Part shown: one piece after another, positions 39,275-45,325 of the stretch
Position numbering within the stretch: the first letter of the stretch is position 1
Layout of the letters: each line of letters opens with the position of its first letter
Origin: Dermatophilaceae bacterium
Lineage (GTDB): Bacteria; Actinomycetota; Actinomycetes; Actinomycetales; Dermatophilaceae
Assembly: GCA_014377705.1 (NCBI GenBank)
Contig: JACMPC010000115.1
Location: 1 to 45,325 of the forward strand
Reading direction: 5' to 3'
Length of the DNA: 45,325 nt
Notes under the pieces: model-generated
The model's database searches: none
The model's input: only the letters and a program-made list of their open reading frames with translations
Told to the model about the DNA's origin: nothing
Program-made: the position numbers and the translations under genes

Positions 39275-40918
39275 ATGGCAGATGTAGTTCTCAATGGCGA
39301 CCGGACCGTGTCCGGACCGGACATCCACACCACTGCGGGCAAGCTCGCCGACCTGATCCGGCGCAACGACGCGGCGGTTCATGCAGGCTCGGCGGCGGCA
39401 GTGGACAAACGACATGCCGCCGGCAGGAAGACCGCGCGCGAACGGGTCGAGCAGTTGATGGACGAGGGCTCTTTCATCGAGGTCGACGAGCTTGGACGGC
39501 ACCGGTCCACGGCCTTCGACCAGCAGAAGACCCGCCCGTACGGCGACGGCGTCATCATCGGTTTCGGCACGATCGACGGACGGCAGGTCTGCGTGTTCTC
39601 CCAGGACTTCACGGTCTTCGGAGGGTCCCTGGGCGAGGTGTTCGGTGAGAAGATTGTCAAGATCATGGACCTGGCGATGAAGACCGGCTGCCCGGTCATC
39701 GGCATCAACGACTCCGGTGGCGCGCGCATCCAGGAGGGTGTGGTGGCGCTCGGGCTCTACGCGGAGATCTTCCGGCGCAATGTCCACTCCTCCGGCGTCA
39801 TCCCGCAGATCTCTCTGGTCATGGGCCCGTGCGCGGGTGGCGCGGTCTACTCCCCCGCGATCACCGACTTCACGGTCATGGTCGACCAGACCTCGCACAT
39901 GTTCATCACCGGCCCGGACGTCATCAAGACCGTCACCGGCGAGGACGTCGGTATGGAGGAGCTCGGCGGGGCTTTCACCCACAACAGCAAGTCCGGAGTG
40001 GCGCACTACATGGGCCGCGACGAGGACGATGCCATCGACTACGTCAAGGCGCTGCTGTCGTACCTGCCGTCCAACAACCTCGAGGATGCCCCCTCCTTCG
40101 AGTTCGACATCGAAGAGGCAGCCGATGAAGTCACCCAGAACGGCGCCTTCCTGGATACCTTCATCCCGGACTCGGCCAACCAGCCCTACGATATGCACAC
40201 TGTCATCGAGCACATCGTCGACCCGACAGACGACGGTTCGCCCGACTTCCTCGAGGTGCATGCCCTGTTTGCCCAGAACATCATCTGCGGCTTCGGCAGG
40301 ATCGAGGGCCGCGCGGTGGGCGTCGTCGCCAACCAGCCACTTCAGCTGGCCGGTTGCCTGGACATCGACGCCTCCGAGAAGGCCGCCCGGTTCGTCCGGA
40401 CCTGCGACGCCTTCAACGTCCCGGTGCTGACCTTCGTGGATGTCCCGGGCTTCCTGCCAGGAACCGACCAGGAGTGGAACGGGATCATCCGCCGCGGTGC
40501 CAAGCTCCTCTACGCCTACGCCGAGGCCACGGTCCCGCTGGTCACGGTCATCACCCGCAAGGCCTACGGCGGGGCCTACGACGTCATGGGTTCCAAGCAC
40601 CTCGGAGCCGACATGAACCTTGCCTGGCCCACCGCGCAGATCGCGGTCATGGGCGCCCAGGGCGCGGTCAACATCCTCTACCGCAAGGAGATCGCCGAGG
40701 TCCTGGCAACGGGCGGCGACGTCGACGCAGCTCGTCAGAAGTTCATCACCGAGTACGAGGACACCCTGGCCAACCCCTACATGGCCGCTGAACGCGGGTA
40801 TGTCGACTCGGTGATCCCACCGTCCGAAACCCGCCCCGGGGTGATCAGGGCCCTGCGTGCCCTGCGCAACAAGCGCGAGACGTTGCCGCCCAAGAAGCAC
40901 GGGAACATCCCGCTGTGA
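39275..40918 (+). CDS. accD: Acyl-CoA carboxylase beta (carboxyltransferase) subunit
   Basis: This 547-residue subunit moves the carboxyl group from biotin to acetyl- or propionyl-CoA. [17 protein letters not shown] opens it. The crotonase-like halves are clear: [13 protein letters not shown] with [19 protein letters not shown] (oxyanion site one) and [51 protein letters not shown] in shorter conserved blocks (site two). C-terminal KKHGNIPL is typical of actinobacterial AccD5/PccB. An ATG at 39263 is in frame but coincides with the predicted promoter. Next to birA and accE it matches the accD5 locus, suggesting propionyl-CoA use. Confidence 0.96.
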   Translation: MADVVLNGDRTVSGPDIHTTAGKLADLIRRNDAAVHAGSAAAVDKRHAAGRKTARERVEQLMDEGSFIEVDELGRHRSTAFDQQKTRPYGDGVIIGFGTIDGRQVCVFSQDFTVFGGSLGEVFGEKIVKIMDLAMKTGCPVIGINDSGGARIQEGVVALGLYAEIFRRNVHSSGVIPQISLVMGPCAGGAVYSPAITDFTVMVDQTSHMFITGPDVIKTVTGEDVGMEELGGAFTHNSKSGVAHYMGRDEDDAIDYVKALLSYLPSNNLEDAPSFEFDIEEAADEVTQNGAFLDTFIPDSANQPYDMHTVIEHIVDPTDDGSPDFLEVHALFAQNIICGFGRIEGRAVGVVANQPLQLAGCLDIDASEKAARFVRTCDAFNVPVLTFVDVPGFLPGTDQEWNGIIRRGAKLLYAYAEATVPLVTVITRKAYGGAYDVMGSKHLGADMNLAWPTAQIAVMGAQGAVNILYRKEIAEVLATGGDVDAARQKFITEYEDTLANPYMAAERGYVDSVIPPSETRPGVIRALRALRNKRETLPPKKHGNIPL

Positions 40919-40931
40919 TGGGACACACCTG

Positions 40932-41222
40932 ATGGCCGACGACACGTCCAGAGGCCCCCAGCGACCCCCACCGCAGGACGCAGCCGGGATGCCGGTGCGC
41001 CTTGCCCGCGGTCATGCCTCCGCGGAGGAGCTCTCCGCCGTCGTCGCGATCGTCGCAGTTCTGGCGGCCGCAGAGGACGCGGACGACCCTGACCGGTCCG
41101 ACGGACACTCCGCGGAGCACCAGATGCCCTCGAGATCCCCGTGGAGCGCACCGTCCGGAATGGTGCGCAAGACATACCCCCACGGACCCGGGGGCTGGCG
41201 CGCCTCAGCCTCGCCCTGCTGA
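40932..41222 (+). CDS. accE: Acyl-CoA carboxylase epsilon subunit
   Basis: This 96-residue protein starts 13 nt after accD. The conserved core VRLARGHASAEELSAVVAIVAVLAA and the tail PHGPGGWRASASPC match AccE-type subunits of actinobacterial carboxylases, which bind and stabilise the alpha-beta complex. The middle is acidic and poorly conserved, as usual. The gene has been placed in the accD frame of other annotations at times, but its own ATG and start distance are normal. Confidence 0.88.
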   Translation: MADDTSRGPQRPPPQDAAGMPVRLARGHASAEELSAVVAIVAVLAAAEDADDPDRSDGHSAEHQMPSRSPWSAPSGMVRKTYPHGPGGWRASASPC

Positions 41223-41352
41223 GCCTTTCACCGGTCTCAGGCTACAGACCCGGACCAGCCACGGCACCGATCCCGCGTCCACTCCCACGCACCCCCGCCG
41301 CGATCCTGGCCACTGTCTCCTACCAGGCAGGGTGGTTGACGCACGGCTGGGG

Positions 41353-41358
41353 TACGTT
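41353..41358 (+). promoter_or_regulatory. Predicted -10 hexamer of leaderless DUF885 gene
   Basis: TACGTT ends 6 nt before the GTG at 41365. This supports that start over the earlier in-frame codons that run back into accE. Apart from this hexamer, I see nothing in the 41223-41364 gap. Confidence 0.5.
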
Positions 41359-41364
41359 CCACCC

Positions 41365-43050
41365 GTGACCACTGATGCTCACGCGCAGCAAGCGCGCCCC
41401 ACCACCGAAGTCGACCACATCGCGAATGGTTACCTCGACGCGTTCGTCCTGCTGAGTCCGATCACCGCAACCTATCTGGGGATCGCCGGCCACGACGAGG
41501 AGCTCGACGACTTCTCGCCGTCCGGCCTTGCCGCCCAGTCCGAGCTGCGCAAGGCAACCCTTGCGGCTCTGGCCGGGGCCACGGCGAGCGATGACATCGA
41601 CAGGGTGACCCTCGCCGCAATGAACGAGCGCCTCGCACTGGCCGAGGAGACCTACGCCGCAGGGCTGGACGAGATGTCCCTCAACGTCCTGGCGTCCCCG
41701 CTGCAGGCGATCCGCGACGTCTTCGACCTGATGCCCACCGAGACCGATGCGCACTGGGCTGTCATCGCGTCCCGGATGCTCAAGGTCCCGGCCGCACTCG
41801 ACAGCTACGTCGACTCCCTGCGCGCCGCGGCGCCTCTGGGCCTGGTGAGCCCGAGGCGCCAGGTGAAGGCCTGCGCTGCCCAGTGTGCCGCGCTGACGGC
41901 CGCTGACGGCTACTTCTCCGGCTTGCCGGGGGACCGGGAAGGTGTCCTCGCGAACGCTACAGCCACCGCTCTGCGCCACGCCGTCGCCGAGGCTTCCTCG
42001 GCCTATGCCCGGATGGGCGAGTTCCTCCAGCACGAGCTGCTCCCCCAGGCCCCTGAGGCCGACGCCTGTGGCCTCGAGCGATACCGGCTGCTGTCAAGAC
42101 TCTTCCTGGGTGCGAGCGTCGACCTCGAGGAGACCTACCAGTGGGGACAGCAGGAGCTGGCCCGGATCACCGCGGAGATGGAGCAGGTGGCCGGGCAGAT
42201 CCAGCCCGGCGCCTCCGTGACGGAAGCCATCGCGGCCCTCGACGCCGACCCGGGGTACCAGCTCCACGGGACCGACGAGCTCAAGGCCTGGATGCAGGAC
42301 AAGGCGGACGAGGTCATCACCAACCTGGCCGGCACAGACTTTGACATCCCGATGCCGGTTCGCACGATCGAGTGCCTGATCGCGCCGACCCAGACCGGCG
42401 GCATCTACTACACCGGCCCGTCCGAGGACTTCAGCCGACCGGGCAGGATGTGGTGGTCCGTCCCCAGGGGAACCACGGAGTTCAGCACGTGGCGCGAGCT
42501 GACCACCGTCTACCACGAGGGAGTTCCAGGCCATCACCTCCAGGTGGCACAGACCGTATTCCGCTCCGAGCTGCTCAACCGGTGGCGCCGGCTGGATGCC
42601 TGGACCTCTGGTCATGGCGAGGGCTGGGCCCTCTACGCCGAGCGCCTCATGGCCGAGCTCGGCTACATGGACGACCCCGGCAACCGGATGGGCATGCTCG
42701 ACGGTCAGTCCCTGCGCGCCGCACGGGTGGTTCTCGACATCGGGGTCCACTGTTCGTTCGCGGCTCCCGACGAGGTGGGCGGTGGGCAGTGGACCTACGA
42801 CAAGGCCTGGCAGTTCCTGCGAGCTCACGCCAGCATGGGCGAGGACCTGCTGCGCTTCGAGCTCGACCGCTATCTCGGCTGGCCGGGGCAGGCTCCGTCC
42901 TACAAGATCGGTGAACGCCTCTGGCTGCAGCTGCGCGACGAGATCAGAACCCGCGAGGGCGATGCTTTTGACCTCAGAGCCTTTCACCGCAGGGCACTGG
43001 ACATCGGCGGGGTCGGCCTCGACACCCTGCGCCAGGCCGTTCTCGGCTGA
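41365..43050 (+). CDS. DUF885 family metallopeptidase-like protein
   Basis: This 561-residue soluble protein belongs to the large helical DUF885 family. The zinc-type motif TVYHEGVPGHHLQ and the later GHGEGWALYAERLMAELGY (third ligand region) are intact, and the C-terminal WPGQAPSYKIGERLWLQLRDE is diagnostic. The family is thought to be peptidases, but substrates are mostly unknown. GTG at 41365 is chosen on the TACGTT spacing. No signal peptide is seen, so it should be cytoplasmic. Confidence 0.92.
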   Translation: MTTDAHAQQARPTTEVDHIANGYLDAFVLLSPITATYLGIAGHDEELDDFSPSGLAAQSELRKATLAALAGATASDDIDRVTLAAMNERLALAEETYAAGLDEMSLNVLASPLQAIRDVFDLMPTETDAHWAVIASRMLKVPAALDSYVDSLRAAAPLGLVSPRRQVKACAAQCAALTAADGYFSGLPGDREGVLANATATALRHAVAEASSAYARMGEFLQHELLPQAPEADACGLERYRLLSRLFLGASVDLEETYQWGQQELARITAEMEQVAGQIQPGASVTEAIAALDADPGYQLHGTDELKAWMQDKADEVITNLAGTDFDIPMPVRTIECLIAPTQTGGIYYTGPSEDFSRPGRMWWSVPRGTTEFSTWRELTTVYHEGVPGHHLQVAQTVFRSELLNRWRRLDAWTSGHGEGWALYAERLMAELGYMDDPGNRMGMLDGQSLRAARVVLDIGVHCSFAAPDEVGGGQWTYDKAWQFLRAHASMGEDLLRFELDRYLGWPGQAPSYKIGERLWLQLRDEIRTREGDAFDLRAFHRRALDIGGVGLDTLRQAVLG

Positions 43051-43090
43051 CCGGTGCCCCCGGACGGGCCAGGAACTGCCAACACCGCCA

Positions 43091-43175
43091 CCCGGCACAC
43101 CCGGCACACCGGCACACCCGGCACACCTGGCACACCGGCACACCGGCACACCTGGCACACCCGCACACCCCGCAC
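43091..43175. repeat. 8-9-nt tandem repeat (CCGGCACAC), about ten copies
   Basis: Units alternate between CCGGCACAC, CGGCACAC and variants with CTGG or CCGC. The mixed unit length and position just after a stop codon show a non-coding, slippage-prone array. It lies between the DUF885 stop and a strong hairpin. Confidence 0.85.
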
Positions 43176-43189
43176 GTCCGGCTCGCAGC

Positions 43190-43231
43190 GAAGGGCCCGA
43201 CCCGCGTGGCAGGGACGAGGTCGGGCCCTTC
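43190..43231. terminator. Strong bidirectional terminator hairpin
   Basis: GAAGGGCCCGACC (43190-43202) pairs perfectly with GGTCGGGCCCTTC (43219-43231) across a 16-nt loop. It sits between the convergent DUF885 gene and the decayed subtilase, and ends in TTCC or TTCG-like tails rather than long T-runs. It can serve both directions. Confidence 0.8.
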
Positions 43232-43247
43232 CACAATCCCGATCCGC

Positions 43248-43913
43248 TCAGCTGCTGACCGCAGCCTCAGCGTCGACCACGCCGTAGCCGTATGCCGGCG
43301 AGTAGGACCCGCGCAGCTCCACACCGGGGGGAGCGCCGTCGTCAGGATGGCCTGCTCCCCGCTGTCAGAGGTGCGGCCCTGGGCGAACAGCAACGCCGCC
43401 AGGCCCGCGACATGAAGTGTCGCCATCGACGTTCCGGCGTACGCGTCGTAGTCCGCCTGGCCACAGCCGGCAGACCCCGCGCCCGCGGGCACCGTCGACC
43501 AGATGTCCTCATCGCAGTTCCCCGCAAGGCCGAGTGCGGACAAGCCCGCCCCTCCCGGTGCCGAGACCAACTTCTGGTCCAGCTTGTTCGGCAGCTCTGA
43601 GTACCAGCTGTGCAGACCGCGCTTGTCCGTGGCGCCGATGCAGATCGCCTCGCTGTCGAAAGCCGGATCGTTGCACAAAGCTGTCGAGGAGTTGCCCACG
43701 GCCGCCACGGTGACGACGCCCTTGGACCGGGCGTAGGCGATCGCGTCCTTCATGCCCGTGTCCACTCCCGCGATGGTCCGCGTGGATCTGTTGTAGCCCC
43801 CACAGCTTGCCGTAGAACGGGTCGTCGGTCGCCGCCTGCGCCGTCGAGGCGTCGGCAAGCGTCGTGGCCGCAAGTCCAGCAGCGGTGGCCATCATGATCA
43901 GTGAGCGTCGCAT
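43248..43913 (-). pseudogene. Decayed secreted subtilisin-like (S8) protease
   Basis: The frame starting at 43913 gives a signal peptide (MRRSLIMMATAAGLAATTLA, cleaved near TAQA) and then ATDDPFYGKLWGLQQI, the usual start of the mature S8 domain. The next 120 or so residues, with the catalytic Asp and His, are missing. The sequence jumps in another frame to DAIAYARSKGVVTVAAVGNSS and GTSMATLHVAGLAALL (catalytic Ser present). A second frame change at a C6 run (43326-43331) restores the first frame for the C-terminal SYSPAYGYGVVDAEAAVSS, ending at TGA 43250-43248. Deletion plus two shifts make it inactive. Confidence 0.85.
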
Positions 43914-44061
43914 GTGAGAGTCGTCTCTGCGCAGGCCGTCCCCCGTTGGACGGCTCAGTGGTTCAACGAGGTAGCAACGCAAAGGGAACGGGTCGCCCTC
44001 GTCTCTCTTGGGTGCCCTGCAGCTCCCGCGGGCGCTCTTCCGCCTTCCAGACGTCACAGTG

Positions 44062-44091
44062 GTCAGGGCCCGGCACTCCAATGGCCCTGAC
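44062..44091. promoter_or_regulatory. Inverted repeat upstream of maf
   Basis: GTCAGGGCC (44062-44070) and GGCCCTGAC (44083-44091) form a perfect 9-bp inverted repeat with a 12-nt spacer, about 52 bp before the maf -10-like hexamer. It might be an operator or a weak terminator. The rest of the 43914-44155 gap shows no other feature. Confidence 0.4.
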
Positions 44092-44143
44092 ATGGCCGAG
44101 CGGTCCGTGGGTGGCAGTGGCCTGCACCACCGCCTGACCGGGA

Positions 44144-44149
44144 TAGCCT
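44144..44149 (+). promoter_or_regulatory. Predicted -10 hexamer of leaderless maf
   Basis: TAGCCT ends 6 nt before the ATG at 44156, and no ribosome site is present between. Confidence 0.5.
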
Positions 44150-44155
44150 GCCCGC

Positions 44156-44827
44156 ATGGTCTTTCCGCGGGTTCCCCTCGTTCTCGGCTCCGCTTCCCCC
44201 GCTCGACTGGCAACGTTGCAGCGCGCCGGCGTGGCACCCTACGTGCTGGTCAGCCATGTGGACGAGGAGTCGGTGGTCACGGAAGCCGTATCACGTTTTG
44301 GCGAGCTCGCTCCGGCGGATGTCGCCCTGGTGCTGTCCAGAGCCAAGTGCGAAACCGTCACCACACTTCTGGCTGGGGACGCCCGTCCCCAGGACGCTCC
44401 CCCGAATACCCTGGTCCTTGGCTGCGACTCGGTGCTTGAGATCGACTCAGAGGTGCATGGAAAGCCCACCGACGAGGCCGAGGCCATTTCCCGCTGGAAA
44501 GGAATGCGAGGCACTTCGGGGGTGCTGCACACCGCGCACTGGCTGATCGACGACCGGGACCCCGAGGACGGCGGCACCGGCGCGACCATGGGTGCAGTGG
44601 CTTCCACCATCGTCCACTTCGCGAAAGTCAGCGACGAGGAGATCGCCAGGTATGTCGCCAGCGGGGAACCCCTCCAGGTTGCCGGGGCATTCACCATCGA
44701 CGGACTGGGGGGCCCGTTCATATCAGGGATCGAGGGCGATCACCACAACGTCGTCGGCCTCAGCCTGCCGCTGCTGCGTGAGATGCTTGGCGAGGTCAAC
44801 GTGAGCTGGTTCGACCTGTGCTCCTGA
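44156..44827 (+). CDS. maf: Maf family nucleoside triphosphate pyrophosphatase
   Basis: This 223-residue house-cleaning enzyme hydrolyses non-canonical or excess nucleotides to monophosphates. LVLGSASPARLATLQRAGV (the S-x-S-P-R-R-type loop, here SPAR), LVLGCDSVLEIDSEVHGKP (catalytic Asp) and FTIDGLGGPFISGIEGDHHNVVGLSLPLL are in order. The loop between about residues 125 and 145 has an acidic insert (DDRDPEDGGTG). It sits after accDE as in the mycobacterial block. Its stop directly abuts the stop of the convergent gene. Confidence 0.94.
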   Translation: MVFPRVPLVLGSASPARLATLQRAGVAPYVLVSHVDEESVVTEAVSRFGELAPADVALVLSRAKCETVTTLLAGDARPQDAPPNTLVLGCDSVLEIDSEVHGKPTDEAEAISRWKGMRGTSGVLHTAHWLIDDRDPEDGGTGATMGAVASTIVHFAKVSDEEIARYVASGEPLQVAGAFTIDGLGGPFISGIEGDHHNVVGLSLPLLREMLGEVNVSWFDLCS

Positions 44828-45160
44828 TCAGCTGGCAGGGCTTGCAGCCAGCACCGCTGCACGTGCGTCGCCGGCTGCACCCAGGTGCATGGGAACGCCC
44901 ATGGTGTCTAGCATCCGCACCATCCCCGGGCCGATGTGGTTGGCGACCACAGCCTCCACCTGGTGCTCGCGCAGGAAGGTCACGACCCGGGCGTGGTGCG
45001 ATCCCGGTCCGCCCTCGTCGTGCAGTCCGCTCCACAAGACCTCAACCTGCCGCCAGCCCACGATTTCGCCACTCACGACGTCGGCCAGCGCGACCCAGTC
45101 GGCCCGGCCCCAACGGGGGTCGATCATGCCCTCTGGTGTCACCGGCGCGCAAACGATCAT
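44828..45160 (-). CDS. NifX/NifB-type dinitrogenase iron-molybdenum cofactor domain protein
   Basis: This 110-residue protein opens MIVCAPVTPEGMIDPRWGRADWVALADV, then has HHARVVTFLREHQVEAVVANHIGPGMVRMLDTMGV. These match the small NifX/NafY fold (cofactor-binding ribonuclease-H-like domain), seen in many non-nitrogen fixers with unknown roles. No nif genes are present here. ATG follows GGAAGGGAAG, a strong ribosome site. It lies just downstream of the rRNA terminator on the same strand. Confidence 0.85.
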   Translation of the reverse strand: MIVCAPVTPEGMIDPRWGRADWVALADVVSGEIVGWRQVEVLWSGLHDEGGPGSHHARVVTFLREHQVEAVVANHIGPGMVRMLDTMGVPMHLGAAGDARAAVLAASPAS

Positions 45161-45213
45161 CGACTTCCCTTCCGAAACCTGGTCCTGATGTGCCTAATCT
45201 TACGGCAAACATA

Positions 45214-45251
45214 AAAGAGCCCTGACCGGTTGTTGCCGGTCAGGGCTCTTT
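45214..45251 (-). terminator. Rho-independent terminator of the rRNA operon
   Basis: AAAGAGCCCTGACCGG (45214-45229) and CCGGTCAGGGCTCTTT (45236-45251) form a perfect 16-bp stem with a 6-nt loop, followed on the minus strand by a short T-rich stretch (TTTTAT). It lies about 10 nt past the 5S 3' end. Confidence 0.92.
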
Positions 45252-45261
45252 CGTAATGTAT

Positions 45262-45325
45262 GTCCGGCGGCGTCCTACTCTCCCACACCGTCACCAGTGC
45301 AGTACCATCGGCGCTGAAGGGCTTA
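45262..45325 (-). rRNA. rrf: 5S ribosomal RNA, 3' part
   Basis: On the minus strand the segment reads GCGCCGATGGTACTGC then GGGAGAGTAGGACGCCGCCGG, the conserved loop and 3' end of actinobacterial 5S rRNA. It runs off the right edge, so about the last 64 nt are visible. The exact 3' end (45261-45264) is approximate. Confidence 0.92.

Noticed and set aside
39224-40945. Very long minus-strand open frame continuing birA upstream (845 codons in all)
   Set aside because: It is antisense to accD, whose protein is strongly conserved. BirA homology starts only at about 39223.
41002-41364. N-terminal extension of the DUF885 frame
   Set aside because: It overlaps accE and is low-complexity. GTG 41365 fits homology and promoter spacing.
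43091-43175. CRISPR-like array
   Set aside because: Units are 8-9 nt with no spacers and no cas genes. It is a simple tandem repeat.
43963-44157. Small ORFs in the gap before maf
   Set aside because: No ribosome site or similarity. The region looks like a promoter with an inverted repeat.

Overview
The window is high-GC DNA from an actinobacterium, probably of the order Micrococcales (Intrasporangiaceae-like; the genus cannot be fixed from this sequence alone). The evidence is the base composition, frequent GTG and TTG starts, many ATGA-type gene overlaps, an F420-type oxidoreductase, an acyl-CoA carboxylase with a small epsilon subunit, and the gene order LCP - acyl-CoA dehydrogenase - purE - purK - GtrA - birA - accD - accE - maf. 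From memory this matches the Rv3267-Rv3282 block of Mycobacterium tuberculosis. The right edge enters the 3' end of an rRNA operon (5S, minus strand).

Region 1 (1-1848) holds the 5' end of an acyltransferase-3 gene and a two-subunit 3-oxoacid CoA-transferase (scoA-scoB). Region 2 (1850-13297) is a surface-glycan locus in two converging halves. The rightward half is rfbF - SDR - GT2 - C-methyltransferase - RfbC-like epimerase. The leftward half is SpoIID/FG-GAP protein - GtrA - GT2 - SDR - rfbG. Together they predict a CDP-activated, probably C-methylated 6-deoxyhexose and its transfer. Region 3 (13543-24861) holds a large membrane protein, UDP-galactopyranose mutase and a complete pseudaminic acid pathway: pseB, pseC, a pseG-pseH fusion, pseI, pseF, a Pse-associated methylase and a Wzx-type flippase. 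Region 4 (24858-29209) holds an unrecognised GT-B-like protein, two GT2 enzymes, a DUF2304 protein and an LCP ligase that would attach glycan to the cell wall. I see no initiating phosphoglycosyltransferase and no clear Wzy polymerase.

Region 5 (29276-45160) is housekeeping: acyl-CoA dehydrogenase, LLM oxidoreductase, CoA-binding protein, purE/purK, a second GtrA, a two-component system, enoyl-CoA hydratase, a class III nucleotide cyclase, birA, accD/accE, a DUF885 protein, a decayed subtilase, maf and a NifX-like protein. Region 6 (45213-45325) is the rRNA terminator and the 5S 3' end.

Two patterns cut across the annotation. First, short imperfect tandem repeats (8-23 nt units) recur at nine or more places. 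Inside genes the units are always multiples of three (15 nt in three different proteins, 9 nt in a fourth). Between genes they are mostly not. Second, about ten genes carry a TAnnnT hexamer exactly 6-7 nt before the start codon, which predicts leaderless mRNAs and settles several start choices. No stretch longer than 300 bases lacks a gene.
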